Origin: Bacillota bacterium | GTDB taxonomy: Bacteria; Bacillota; Clostridia; Peptostreptococcales; Natronincolaceae | Length of the DNA: 64,000 nucleotides | Direction of reading: 5' to 3' | NCBI GenBank assembly: GCA_023387935.1 | Contig: JAEWHG010000077.1 | Span: 10,261 to 74,260 of the forward strand | Part shown: positions 1-8,264 of the stretch, piece by piece | Layout: each line of letters opens with the position of its first letter | How positions within the stretch are numbered: the first letter of the stretch is position 1 | Notes under the pieces: generated by a model | What the model saw: the letters and a program-made list of their open reading frames with translations, nothing else | What the model was told of the DNA's origin: nothing | The model's database searches: none | Made by a program: the position numbers and the translations under genes

Positions 1-1
1 T

Positions 2-277
2 ATGAAAGTTAGAAATTACATGGAAGATGCTGTAGAAATGCTGCTCCCAGATATATTAAATGGTTACGATGAGCTTTGTTGTTGTGAAGAGTGTCTCAAT
101 GATATTAAAGCAATCGCTTTAAATAATTTGCCACCTAAATATGTTGCAACAGAAAAAGGACGGGTACTATCTAAAGCCAATGTATTTACGATACAATCAG
201 AAGTGGATGTTACGAAAGCAATAATTGATGCCATAGATAAAGTAATTAAGTTGCCTAGGCACGAGACCGTGATATAA
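2..277 (+). CDS. comFB: ComFB-family protein
   Basis: A 91-residue protein recognised as the late-competence ComFB family. Seen: an N-terminal helix with repeated acidic residues (MEDAVEMLL), a cysteine cluster CCCEEC at residues 26-31, and the family signature DIKAIALNNLPPKYV at about 34-48. ComFB proteins are small and dimeric and can bind zinc; in cyanobacteria some relatives bind cyclic dinucleotides. In Bacillus comFB sits in the comFA-FB-FC operon, but here the visible neighbour is efp, so a competence role is not supported by context. The ATG is at the very edge of the window; the promoter and ribosome site are not visible, so the start is provisional. Confidence 0.85.
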   Translation: MKVRNYMEDAVEMLLPDILNGYDELCCCEECLNDIKAIALNNLPPKYVATEKGRVLSKANVFTIQSEVDVTKAIIDAIDKVIKLPRHETVI

Positions 278-612
278 GATAAAAAAATTTATATGATAAA
301 ACATTAAGAAAGTATAGGTGTAATTGAGATAAAATCTATTCAAAGCTAAAAAAATATGATATTATGGTATAGGAATTTATTAGTAAGAAAGTAAATTTAA
401 AAGTTAGATGAAGTCTTGTTTTATATTGTACTATGTGTAAGTATATTGCTTTCATATGACTAGAATTTTAGTTTTAGGAAAAGATAAGGGTGAATCATAA
501 TTACTCTTAAGGTACGAACATAGGTTTTAGAGTTCTATCAAAATCAAAAAAAGACATTATAGAACTTAAAATATAATATACAATAGAAGATAAATTAATT
601 TGGAGGGATACT
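278..612. other. AT-rich intergenic region upstream of efp
   Basis: There is no gene in these 335 bases. A hairpin with 8-bp arms (agttctat / atagaact, about 530-577) and a TATAAT at about 572-577 lie shortly before efp; no convincing -35 was found for it. No transfer RNA or riboswitch was recognised. Confidence 0.4.
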
Positions 613-1170
613 ATGATTTCAGCAAGTGATTTTAGAAAAGGCGTGACCTTTGAAATGAATGGAGAACCTTATGTGGTTTTAGATTTTCAACACGTAAAAC
701 CAGGAAAGGGAGCTGCATTCGTAAGAACAAAATATAAAAACTTAAGAAATGGTGGTACTAGAGAAGAAGCTTTCAATCCTAGTGATAAATTCCCTAGAGC
801 GCATATTGAAACTAAAGAAATGCAATACTTATATAGTGATGGAGAGTTATATTATTTCATGGATAATGAAACATTTGATCAAGTGCCATTAACATATGAA
901 GAAGTAGAAGATGCTATTAAATTCTTAAAAGAAAATGATAGTGCTACTATTAAATTCTACCATGGAAAGCCATTCCAAGTAGATCCTCCTAACTTTGTTG
1001 AGCTAAAAATAGTTGAAACAGAGCCAGGTGTAAAAGGAGATACTGCAAGTAATGTAACTAAGTCTGCTACTGTTGAAACAGGAGCTGTAATTCATGTTCC
1101 TTTATTTGTTAATGAAGGAGATACCGTTAGAATTGACACTCGTAATGGCGAGTATATGTCAAGAATATAG
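613..1170 (+). CDS. efp: Translation elongation factor P
   Basis: EF-P binds between the P and E sites of stalled ribosomes and promotes peptide bonds at polyproline stretches. The 185-residue length is typical. Domain I (residues 1-62) carries the loop [10 protein letters not shown] with the lysine that is modified in many bacteria; domains II and III follow, ending in the conserved [15 protein letters not shown]. The ATG has a GGAGG 8 bases upstream. No modification enzyme (yeiP/epmA type or ymfI) is adjacent. The next gene starts about 40 bases downstream with its own ribosome site and no terminator between, so the two are probably co-transcribed. Confidence 0.97.
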   Translation: MISASDFRKGVTFEMNGEPYVVLDFQHVKPGKGAAFVRTKYKNLRNGGTREEAFNPSDKFPRAHIETKEMQYLYSDGELYYFMDNETFDQVPLTYEEVEDAIKFLKENDSATIKFYHGKPFQVDPPNFVELKIVETEPGVKGDTASNVTKSATVETGAVIHVPLFVNEGDTVRIDTRNGEYMSRI

Positions 1171-1213
1171 GGCAATAATACAAATGTTAAAATAAAAAAA
1201 GGAGGTTGTGAGT

Positions 1214-1657
1214 ATGGAATTTTTATATGAAAAGGTAGCTTATCTAAAAGGATTAGCAGATGGTATGGAAATTGAGGAGACAACTAAAGAAGGAAAGTTA
1301 TTAATTAAAATTATCGACATTTTAGATGATTTTGCTGATGCAATAGTAGAATTAGATGAGGATACAGACGAAATAGCTGAATATATTGAAGCTATGGATG
1401 AAGATTTAACAAACATAGAGGAAGACTTATATGAAGATGAAGATGAAGACGAAGATGAGGATTATGATGACGAAGATGATGAAGATATAGATTTCGTTGA
1501 AGTAGAATGTCCTAATTGCCATGAAGAAATATACATAGACGAAGACTTATTATTTGAAGATGATATCGATGTAGTATGCCCAAGATGCAATGAAAAAATC
1601 GAGTTAGAAGAAGAAGATGGTTGTTGTTGTGGTCATAACCATGATGACGAAGAATAA
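1214..1657 (+). CDS. Acidic zinc-ribbon protein, CD1247-like
   Basis: A 147-residue, very acidic protein with a conserved helical N-terminus (about 1-60), a run of Asp/Glu (about 76-96), a zinc-ribbon (CPNC at about 99-102 and CPRC at about 122-125) and a Cys/His-rich tail (CCCGHNHDDEE). It resembles the clostridial CD1247-type family, whose function is not established. ATG at 1214 is chosen because AGGAGG lies 8 bases upstream; the in-frame GTG at 1208 would be only 2 bases from it. It follows efp and ends in a strong terminator. The acidic linker plus metal-binding motifs suggests binding to RNA polymerase, ribosome or metal, but this is inference. Confidence 0.7.
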   Translation: MEFLYEKVAYLKGLADGMEIEETTKEGKLLIKIIDILDDFADAIVELDEDTDEIAEYIEAMDEDLTNIEEDLYEDEDEDEDEDYDDEDDEDIDFVEVECPNCHEEIYIDEDLLFEDDIDVVCPRCNEKIELEEEDGCCCGHNHDDEE

Positions 1658-1677
1658 AAATTAATATTTACCACTTT

Positions 1678-1710
1678 AAAATCCAAGGATTAATCCTTGG
1701 ATTTTTTTTT
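1678..1710 (+). terminator. Rho-independent terminator after the acidic zinc-ribbon gene
   Basis: A perfect inverted repeat (aaatccaaggat / atccttggattt) with a 2-base loop is followed by a run of T. It separates efp and its neighbour from the spoIIIA operon. Confidence 0.9.
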
Positions 1711-1772
1711 CGTAAAAAAAGCATAATTAGCTCCATGCATAAATATTAATGATATAAAAGGAGGGACATGTA

Positions 1773-2804
1773 GTGGAAAATCCTATGAATTTAATAAACC
1801 AAAGTAAAAGTGAGGTGTCTAGTGTTTCTAATTTGGAACTGTGTTTATCACCTAATGTTAGAAATATTATTAAAAAAATACCTAAAGATTTCAAATTAAT
1901 TCTAGAAGAAATAAGACTAAGGATCAACAAGCCATTGATGGTATTCGGTGGTCAGAAAGACTATTTTGTTGATGCCAATGGGAATCTAACATTAGATTCT
2001 GTAAATAGTTATTTCATAAATATAGAGGATATAGAAAAAACATTGCAGTTTGCATCCAATTACTCCATATATTCAGTGGAAGAGGAAATACGTAAGGGAT
2101 ATATAACAGTGCAGGGAGGACATAGAATTGGAATCGTAGGTAAAGCATTGATGGATAGTAATAGTATTAGGACTCTTAAAAACTATAGTGGTTTAAATAT
2201 TAGAATATCGCGGGAAAAGATAGGGGTAGCTACTGGGGTATTACCTCATATTATTAGTTCTAATGGGGAGTTGTTAAATACATTAATTGTTTCACCACCT
2301 CAATGTGGGAAAACCACTTTACTGAGAGATATTATTCGAATGATAAGCTATGGCGCACCATATATGAACTTTAGAGGGCTAAAGGTAGGTGTAGTAGATG
2401 AAAGATCCGAGTTAGGAGCTTGTTTTCAAGGGGTACCACAGAATGATTTAGGTCCTAGAACGGATATATTAGATTCTTGTCCAAAGGCTGAAGGAATAAT
2501 GATGTTGATTAGGGCAATGTCTCCGCAGGTAATTGCAACAGATGAAATTGGTAGAGAGGAAGATATGATATCCATAGAGGAGGCAATGATGGCAGGGATA
2601 AAATTAATTACTACTGTCCATGGTAGATCATTAGAAAATATATTAAGTAAAAGAATTGTTGGCAAATTAGTTAAAGATGGCGTATTCGAAAGAATCATAT
2701 TTTTATCAAACAGTAAGGGAGTTGGTACTATCGATAGTATTTTTAATGGAGCTACCCTAAGTCCCCTTCAAGAAAATACGAAACAGAATAGGCTGGTAAT
2801 TTAA
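1773..2804 (+). CDS. spoIIIAA: Stage III sporulation ATPase SpoIIIAA
   Basis: SpoIIIAA is the cytoplasmic ATPase of the SpoIIIA-SpoIIQ feeding-tube complex, related to type II/IV secretion ATPases. At 343 residues it is slightly longer than usual. Walker A is SPPQCGKTTLLRD at about residues 173-185, and the ATDEIGREED Walker B/Glu region follows at about 256-265. A GTG start at 1773 is chosen because GGAGG lies 7 bases upstream; the ATG at 1768 is followed at once by a stop. First gene of an eight-gene operon, each gene separated by 0-70 bases. In Bacillus the operon is transcribed by sigma-E in the mother cell; I could not identify a matching promoter with confidence. Confidence 0.96.
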   Translation: MENPMNLINQSKSEVSSVSNLELCLSPNVRNIIKKIPKDFKLILEEIRLRINKPLMVFGGQKDYFVDANGNLTLDSVNSYFINIEDIEKTLQFASNYSIYSVEEEIRKGYITVQGGHRIGIVGKALMDSNSIRTLKNYSGLNIRISREKIGVATGVLPHIISSNGELLNTLIVSPPQCGKTTLLRDIIRMISYGAPYMNFRGLKVGVVDERSELGACFQGVPQNDLGPRTDILDSCPKAEGIMMLIRAMSPQVIATDEIGREEDMISIEEAMMAGIKLITTVHGRSLENILSKRIVGKLVKDGVFERIIFLSNSKGVGTIDSIFNGATLSPLQENTKQNRLVI

Positions 2805-2805
2805 T

Positions 2806-3327
2806 ATGACTTTTAAAGTGATATGTTCTATTCTAATAGTTTCATGCAGTTCACTGCTAGGATATATTTTTTCAAATACATATGTAGAAAGGACAAAACT
2901 TCTTCATAGTTTGTTAGGAACACTGCAGATGCTAGAAACAGAAATTGTATATGGATCCACTCCCATACCTATTCTTCTAGATAAAATAGGGAAAAAAAGC
3001 CGAAAAGAGATAGGAAATATTTTTTTTGCTGCTTTAAGCCTGCTAAAGGAAAAGGAAGGCCAAACCTTTGAAGAAGTTTGGATTAGAGCTGTAAATAATG
3101 AGATAGCAAATACTCCTTTTAGTAGAGAAGATGCGGAGATCATACTATCTCTTGGTAAAAATTTAGGAATATCCAATTGTGAGGATCAAATAAAACATAT
3201 TCGATTAATACAAGAAGAAGTAAAAAGAAATTATGAGATTTCTATAATAGAGCAAAGTAAAAATGTTAAATTGTATAAAAACATGGGATTCTTATTAGGA
3301 ATATCCATTGTAATAATCCTATATTAA
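2806..3327 (+). CDS. spoIIIAB: Stage III sporulation protein SpoIIIAB
   Basis: A 173-residue membrane protein with an N-terminal hydrophobic helix (about 5-20), a helical cytoplasmic domain resembling GspF of type II secretion, and a C-terminal membrane segment (LLGISIVIILY). It contains the family pattern LGTLQMLETEIVYGSTPI at about 37-54. SpoIIIAB is a component of the SpoIIIA channel. The ATG begins one base after the spoIIIAA stop, indicating translational coupling. Confidence 0.94.
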   Translation: MTFKVICSILIVSCSSLLGYIFSNTYVERTKLLHSLLGTLQMLETEIVYGSTPIPILLDKIGKKSRKEIGNIFFAALSLLKEKEGQTFEEVWIRAVNNEIANTPFSREDAEIILSLGKNLGISNCEDQIKHIRLIQEEVKRNYEISIIEQSKNVKLYKNMGFLLGISIVIILY

Positions 3328-3353
3328 AAAGCTTAAAGCTAGGAGGTCAAGTA

Positions 3354-3557
3354 ATGATTATGAATATTGACGTAATTTTTAAAATAGCTGGAATTGGTAT
3401 AGTAATTACTGTACTTAATCAAGTATTAATTAAGGCTGGTAGAGAGGAACAGGCTACATTTATTACATTAGTTGGTGTGGTTGTAGTTCTTACGATGGTT
3501 GTTAACCTAGTAACTAATCTATTCGACACAGTAAAAACCATGTTCCAGCTATATTAA
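3354..3557 (+). CDS. spoIIIAC: Stage III sporulation protein SpoIIIAC
   Basis: A 67-residue protein with two membrane helices (about 6-25 and 34-58) and the family core GREEQATFITLVGVVVV. SpoIIIAC and SpoIIIAD are paralogous small membrane components of the SpoIIIA complex. AGGAGG lies 8 bases before ATG 3354; a second in-frame ATG two codons later is possible. Confidence 0.95.
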   Translation: MIMNIDVIFKIAGIGIVITVLNQVLIKAGREEQATFITLVGVVVVLTMVVNLVTNLFDTVKTMFQLY

Positions 3558-3569
3558 GGATGTGACAAA

Positions 3570-3956
3570 ATGGAAATATTTCAAATAATCGGCATCGGAT
3601 TGACTGCAGCAATATTATCCGTATTAGTTAAAAATCAAAAGCCGGAGATAAGCATATATATTAGTCTTGTAGCTGGTATCACAATATTTTTATTTATAGC
3701 TACTAAGCTTCAATCAGTAATTGAAATATTGAGTCAACTTGCTGGCAGAATAAATATCGACTCTATATATTTAACCACAATTTTAAAAATAGTTGGGATT
3801 GCATATATTGCAGAATTTGGAGCTCAAATATGTAAAGATGTAGGAGAAGGTGTGATTGCAGCTAAGATAGAATTCGCAGGTAAAATTCTTATTATGGTAA
3901 TGGCAGTACCAATTTTAGTTTCTTTAATGGATATCATTATTAATATAGTGCCATAG
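3570..3956 (+). CDS. spoIIIAD: Stage III sporulation protein SpoIIIAD
   Basis: A 128-residue protein with about four hydrophobic segments, paralogous to SpoIIIAC in its N-terminal half (LVKNQKPEISIYISLVAGI). Conserved EFGAQICKDVGEG at about 83-95 is typical of the family. It lies 12 bases downstream of spoIIIAC with a weak AGGATGTGA ribosome site. Confidence 0.95.
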   Translation: MEIFQIIGIGLTAAILSVLVKNQKPEISIYISLVAGITIFLFIATKLQSVIEILSQLAGRINIDSIYLTTILKIVGIAYIAEFGAQICKDVGEGVIAAKIEFAGKILIMVMAVPILVSLMDIIINIVP

Positions 3957-3967
3957 GATGTGAAAAA

Positions 3968-5149
3968 ATGAAAAAAATTAAGGCTACAATAGTTTTAACT
4001 CTGATTATATTTATTGCTTTTGCTGGGGTTTCTTGGGCTAATGAAAATGATATTACCCCAGAAGGTATAATTACAGATCAGTTAGACAAGCTCAATATAT
4101 CTGATTTGCAGCAAATAATAGATAGTATCAATGATGACTTAGAAGAATATATTCCTAAAATTGAAATAAAATCTTTTATAACCAAAGTACTGAAGGGAGA
4201 GGAAATTATAACCTTAGAAGACATGTTAAAGGGATCAACTAAATATTTTTTTAAAGAAATAGTTGCTAATTGGAGAATTTTAGGCGAAATAATAGTGTTA
4301 TCTGCTATATATGCACTACTAAACAATTTGCAGAGCGCTTTTGAAAACGAAGCAGTTGGAAAGCTAGCTTATATTGTGTGCTATTTAGTTATCATAACAA
4401 TAACTATAAAGAGCTTTATCATAGCAATCAATTTAGGTAAAGATACAATAGATACGATGGTTACCTTTATGCAAGCACTAATGCCTGTTCTACTAGGCAT
4501 TCTAATTGCTATGGGAGGGGTAACAACCTCTGCTTTTTTGCATCCAGTTTTGTTAGGCTCAATAGGTTTTATAGGTACAATAATAAAATCTGTAGTATTA
4601 CCATTGATTTTATTCTCAGCAATATTGGCAATAGTTAACAATTTATCATCTAAGGTGCAGGTAACAAAGCTTGCTAACTTATTAAAGCAATCCGCAGTAG
4701 CTATACTAGGTTTTGTTTTAACAGCATTTATTGGAATCATATCCATACAAGGGGTGGCGGCTTCAACTGTAGATGGAATTACTATGAGAACAGCTAAATT
4801 TGCTGTAGGAAGTTTTATACCTATTGTAGGAGGATTTTTATCTGATGCTATGGATACTGTTATGGGGTACTCGCTCCTTTTAAAAAATGGAATTGGTGTA
4901 ATAGGGTTGGTTGCTATTTTTATTATTTGTTTAATTCCTATGGTTAAAATTGTGGCATTAATAGGAATTTATAAAATATGCGCTGCTATTGTAGAGCCAA
5001 TTGCCCAAAGTCAATTGGCAGATTGTTTAAATCAGATGAGTAGCTCTTTGATTTTGATATTTTCAACTGTGTCTTCTGTAGCAATTATGTTTTTTATAAC
5101 AATATCCATTATAGTTGGAGCTGGCAATATTACAGTAATGATGAGGTGA
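3968..5149 (+). CDS. spoIIIAE: Stage III sporulation protein SpoIIIAE
   Basis: A 393-residue polytopic membrane protein with an N-terminal signal sequence ending near AGVSWA (about residue 24), an extracytoplasmic stretch to about 105, then multiple membrane helices. This is the typical length and layout of SpoIIIAE, the largest membrane component of the SpoIIIA complex. Its stop is overlapped by the ribosome site of spoIIIAF. Confidence 0.95.
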   Translation: MKKIKATIVLTLIIFIAFAGVSWANENDITPEGIITDQLDKLNISDLQQIIDSINDDLEEYIPKIEIKSFITKVLKGEEIITLEDMLKGSTKYFFKEIVANWRILGEIIVLSAIYALLNNLQSAFENEAVGKLAYIVCYLVIITITIKSFIIAINLGKDTIDTMVTFMQALMPVLLGILIAMGGVTTSAFLHPVLLGSIGFIGTIIKSVVLPLILFSAILAIVNNLSSKVQVTKLANLLKQSAVAILGFVLTAFIGIISIQGVAASTVDGITMRTAKFAVGSFIPIVGGFLSDAMDTVMGYSLLLKNGIGVIGLVAIFIICLIPMVKIVALIGIYKICAAIVEPIAQSQLADCLNQMSSSLILIFSTVSSVAIMFFITISIIVGAGNITVMMR

Positions 5150-5153
5150 TACA

Positions 5154-5783
5154 TTGGAATTTATTAGAGAGTGGATTATTACAATAATTTCAGTAATTAT
5201 ATTTATAACTTTTGTAGAAATATTAATACCAAATTCAAACCACAAAAAGTATATAAATGTTGTAGTTGGGTTTTTGTTAATGATAATCATATTAAATCCA
5301 TTAACGAAGCTTATCGGTGGTGAAATTGATTTTGAGGAGGGAATTATTAAAGTATCCAATCAATTAGAACTAGATACAGCTAAAAATCGGTTAAATAATA
5401 TCCAATATAGCAATGACGATGTAGTTGTTAAAATATATAAAAATGAAATTACAAAACAACTAAAAAATCGTATCGAGCAAAATGACGAATATTTAGTTGA
5501 AGATGTACTTGTTGAAGTAGTTGAAGAGGCAGAAAGTCCTGATTTTGGATTAATTAAAAGCTTTAGCATTACTTTAAAGGAAAATACATATCATAAAAAA
5601 ACTTACGAAACCACAATAAAGCCCGTAGAAATAAATGTATCCTTAGGTGGAAAAATTAATAATACTGTAGAGGCTAATAGCATATTGATTAGTAATGAGG
5701 TAGATCTTATAAAAGATGATCTTAGTAATTTTTATAATGTACTTAAGGATCATATAAATATTTATATACTTAAGAGTAATTAA
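5154..5783 (+). CDS. spoIIIAF: Stage III sporulation protein SpoIIIAF
   Basis: A 209-residue protein with two N-terminal membrane helices (about 6-25 and 33-53, with the conserved KKYINVVVGFLLM) followed by a soluble domain related to secretion ring-forming folds. A TTG start at 5154 follows GAGGTGA by 4-5 bases; no ATG lies nearby. It lies between spoIIIAE and spoIIIAG as in other spore formers. Confidence 0.92.
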   Translation: MEFIREWIITIISVIIFITFVEILIPNSNHKKYINVVVGFLLMIIILNPLTKLIGGEIDFEEGIIKVSNQLELDTAKNRLNNIQYSNDDVVVKIYKNEITKQLKNRIEQNDEYLVEDVLVEVVEEAESPDFGLIKSFSITLKENTYHKKTYETTIKPVEINVSLGGKINNTVEANSILISNEVDLIKDDLSNFYNVLKDHINIYILKSN

Positions 5784-5802
5784 TTATGTGAGGGGGAGCA
5801 TT

Positions 5803-6393
5803 ATGAAGATGGATGAAATTAAGGATTTTTTTAAGGAATTAATATCAAAGAAGCATGTAGCTAATATTGTAGTAATTCTTGCAGTAGCTATAATTGCACT
5901 AATATTTTCAAGTGACTTTTTAATTAAAGATTCTAGCTCCAAAAATAGGATCAAAGAAACAGTAGGCGCTACCTTTGTGCAAGAAGATGAGCTTTTAAAA
6001 TCTGAAGAAGAGATAATAGAAGGAAGATTAAAGGAAATACTTCAGAAGATAAAGGGTTCAGGAGAAGTTGAGGTTATGGTTACCTTTGAATTGGGACCGG
6101 AAATAATTCCAGCATCTAATACAGTTGAAAGTAAAGATACTACGGAAGAAAAGGATGCTAATGGAGGAGTTAGAACAGTTATATCTGAAAGCATTACACA
6201 AAATCTCGTTACTACGAATAGTACTAGTGGGAACAGTCCCTTAGTATTAAAAGAAATTAAACCTCAGGTAAGAGGGGTTATTGTAGTGGCTGAAGGTGCT
6301 GAGGATGCAGAGGTGAAAATGCAATTATATGATGCAGTTAAAACAGTACTTCAGATTTCAGGAAATAAGGTTCAGGTCTATGCCACAAATTAA
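5803..6393 (+). CDS. spoIIIAG: Stage III sporulation protein SpoIIIAG
   Basis: A 196-residue protein with one N-terminal membrane helix (VANIVVILAVAIIALIF, about 20-36) and an extracytoplasmic ring-building domain containing GSGEVEVMVTFELGPE. In Bacillus SpoIIIAG forms a large ring in the intermembrane space. ATG at 5803 is preferred over the in-frame GTG at 5788 because the purine-rich AGGGGGAG lies between them. Confidence 0.93.
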   Translation: MKMDEIKDFFKELISKKHVANIVVILAVAIIALIFSSDFLIKDSSSKNRIKETVGATFVQEDELLKSEEEIIEGRLKEILQKIKGSGEVEVMVTFELGPEIIPASNTVESKDTTEEKDANGGVRTVISESITQNLVTTNSTSGNSPLVLKEIKPQVRGVIVVAEGAEDAEVKMQLYDAVKTVLQISGNKVQVYATN

Positions 6394-6450
6394 GAAATAG
6401 GAATGATTAAATAAATAAAATTGGTGTATTTTATTATTGGAGGGATTAAT

Positions 6451-7179
6451 TTGAAATTTTCAGTTAGAGCGAGAAAAAACTTTGTAATTTTTTCATTAGT
6501 ATTGATGTTAGGTGTAATAAGCTATGTTAATTATAGCTTAAATCAGAATGCACTTCTTGAAACTTCTAGTGAACTTGAAAAATATGAATTAACAATGATG
6601 GAGGAAAATAAAATAGTTGATGGCCTGATCGAGGAGGAACTCGGACTCAATGAAGGTGAAGACATTAAAACTACAGGCAAGCCGGAAACTGATTTAGTAG
6701 ATGCTGGTAAAGAAGAAATAGTTAATTCATTAATTGTTGACAGTGCAGATAATAATAAAGTGTCAGAGCTAGCTGAGGCTATTAATGAGGACATAACTAA
6801 AGCTGTAACAAGTAAAAATTTAATGAAGAGTAGCTCCTATTTTATTGAAGGAAAGCTTGAAAGAGATAAAAAAAGAAGTGAAATGATCAGCAATTTAGAT
6901 GATATTATAAACGGACAAAATACGAGTGAAGAAATAAAAGATCAGGCAGTAAGCATGAAATTAAATACGATTGAAAATACAGAAAAAGAGGTTTTTATAG
7001 AAAATATGATAATGGCAAAAGGATTCAATGATGTAATCGTGTACCTAAGTGATAATTCTATCAATATTGTTGTAAGCAGTGAAAATCTTGAATCCAATGA
7101 TGTTGCGAAAATAGTTGATATAGTTAAACGGGAAACCAGTATTTCTATGGATAATATTATTATTATGAGTAAAAAATAG
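6451..7179 (+). CDS. spoIIIAH: Stage III sporulation protein SpoIIIAH
   Basis: A 242-residue protein with one N-terminal membrane helix (about 8-27) and a C-terminal domain of the YscJ/FliF ring-building type (about 160-242, including GFNDVIVYLSDNSINIVV). SpoIIIAH on the mother-cell side pairs with SpoIIQ of the forespore. A TTG start at 6451 has GGAGGG 7 bases upstream; the upstream in-frame start at 6421 lies before that site. The middle of the protein is acidic and poorly conserved. Confidence 0.93.
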   Translation: MKFSVRARKNFVIFSLVLMLGVISYVNYSLNQNALLETSSELEKYELTMMEENKIVDGLIEEELGLNEGEDIKTTGKPETDLVDAGKEEIVNSLIVDSADNNKVSELAEAINEDITKAVTSKNLMKSSSYFIEGKLERDKKRSEMISNLDDIINGQNTSEEIKDQAVSMKLNTIENTEKEVFIENMIMAKGFNDVIVYLSDNSINIVVSSENLESNDVAKIVDIVKRETSISMDNIIIMSKK

Positions 7180-7247
7180 AACTGTTTGTAAATATAGGTC
7201 TGATTTGATATAATATATTTATTAATTAAGACTCAAGGGGTGATAGA

Positions 7248-7640
7248 ATGGATACAATTGAAAATTTAGAGTATGGTGAAGTTAAAATTGTTGATGATGT
7301 TGTAGCAACAATTGCAGGGTTAGCTGCTACAGAGGTTAAAGGTGTAGCTGGAATGAGCGCAGGCTTTGTTGGAGGAATTGCAGAAATTTTAGGAAAAAAA
7401 AGTCTTTCCAAAGGTGTAAAGGTGGAAGTAAAGGAAAAGGTTGCTAGTATCGATTTATATATTATAGTTGAATATGGAACTAAAATTCCTGATGTGGCTT
7501 GGGAAATTCAAGAAAATGTTAAAAAAACCATAGAAACAATGGTTGGTGTAGGTGTAAGCGAAGTAAACATACATGTACAAGGCGTAAGATTCCCTAAAGA
7601 AGCAATAGAAAGTGAGAATCAAGAGCAACAATCAAAATAA
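7248..7640 (+). CDS. yqhY: Asp23/YqhY family envelope-stress protein
   Basis: A 130-residue protein of the Asp23/Gls24 family: GEVKIVDDVVATIAGLAATEV (the first half of this) at the N-terminus and VKKTIETMVGVGVSEVNIHVQGV-type C-terminus. In Bacillus yqhY sits between accBC and nusB and has been linked to control of acetyl-CoA carboxylase. Here accBC is absent and yqhY directly follows spoIIIAH, but the position before nusB is kept. GGGGTGATAGA provides the ribosome site. It ends in a hairpin at 7653-7678. Confidence 0.92.
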   Translation: MDTIENLEYGEVKIVDDVVATIAGLAATEVKGVAGMSAGFVGGIAEILGKKSLSKGVKVEVKEKVASIDLYIIVEYGTKIPDVAWEIQENVKKTIETMVGVGVSEVNIHVQGVRFPKEAIESENQEQQSK

Positions 7641-7652
7641 CATTTAATTCTA

Positions 7653-7678
7653 CTAACCCTCTAAACTTAGAGGGTTAG
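7653..7678 (+). terminator. Hairpin downstream of yqhY
   Basis: A perfect 11-bp stem (ctaaccctcta / tagagggttag) with a 4-base loop, followed by only a short T-rich stretch. It is probably a terminator, but the T-run is weak. Confidence 0.65.
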
Positions 7679-7784
7679 TTTAGGTTAATGGGCGAAACCG
7701 TAGTCGTGTGTATTTTTATTAAATATTCTAGTTGTTAATCTATAACAAAATTAATTTTACTTTTTTAGGGTTTAAATTTGCTAG

Positions 7785-7812
7785 TTACATAGAACAATAA
7801 ATAATATATAAT
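7785..7812 (+). promoter_or_regulatory. Sigma-A-type promoter for nusB
   Basis: TTACAT (7785-7790), a 16-base spacer and TATAAT (7807-7812) lie 35 bases before the nusB start, in the only non-coding gap between yqhY and the nusB-xse-ispA genes. Confidence 0.6.
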
Positions 7813-7847
7813 AAGTCCATACACTTACATACCATAGGAGGAAAAAT

Positions 7848-8264
7848 ATGAGTAGAAAATTAGCTAGAGAACTTAGTATGAAAGTATTATTTGAAATGCA
7901 TCTTAATAATGATTTTGATTTGAAAAAGGTAGAGCACCATTTGTTTGAAGGAAGCATTGAGGAGCAACAAAATGAGTATATATATGGAATATTAAATCGT
8001 GTTATTGAAAACCTTACTGATATAGATCAAATTATTGAAGAATACGCTAAAGGATGGAAGCTTAATCGTATTGCTAATGTTGATTTAGCAATTTTACGAT
8101 TAGCTTTTGCTGAAATACTTTATATGAAGGATATTCCATATAGAGTGTCTATTAATGAAGCTGTAGAATTAGCAAAAATATATGGATCTGATGAAACACC
8201 AGCTTTTATTAATGGAATTTTAGGTAAGTACGTAGAAAAAGAAGGACTAAAAGAAAATGAGTAA
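7848..8264 (+). CDS. nusB: Transcription antitermination factor NusB
   Basis: NusB binds NusE (ribosomal S10) and boxA RNA in ribosomal RNA antitermination. The 138-residue protein shows the all-helical NusB pattern: ARELSMKVLFEM at the start and the signature NRIANVDLAILRLAFAEI, then INEAVELAKIYGSDETPAFINGIL (first part). Length is normal. GGAGG lies 6-8 bases before ATG. The end overlaps the next gene by 8 bases. Confidence 0.97.
   Translation: MSRKLARELSMKVLFEMHLNNDFDLKKVEHHLFEGSIEEQQNEYIYGILNRVIENLTDIDQIIEEYAKGWKLNRIANVDLAILRLAFAEILYMKDIPYRVSINEAVELAKIYGSDETPAFINGILGKYVEKEGLKENE

Noticed and set aside
1440..1495. Low-complexity GAA/GAT run as a DNA repeat
   Set aside because: It encodes the Asp/Glu tract of a real protein and shows no repeat unit beyond the codons.
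2426..2698. Antisense open frame within spoIIIAA, and similar shadows in most long genes
   Set aside because: They lie opposite clear genes, have no ribosome sites and give low-complexity, Ser/Ile-rich products.
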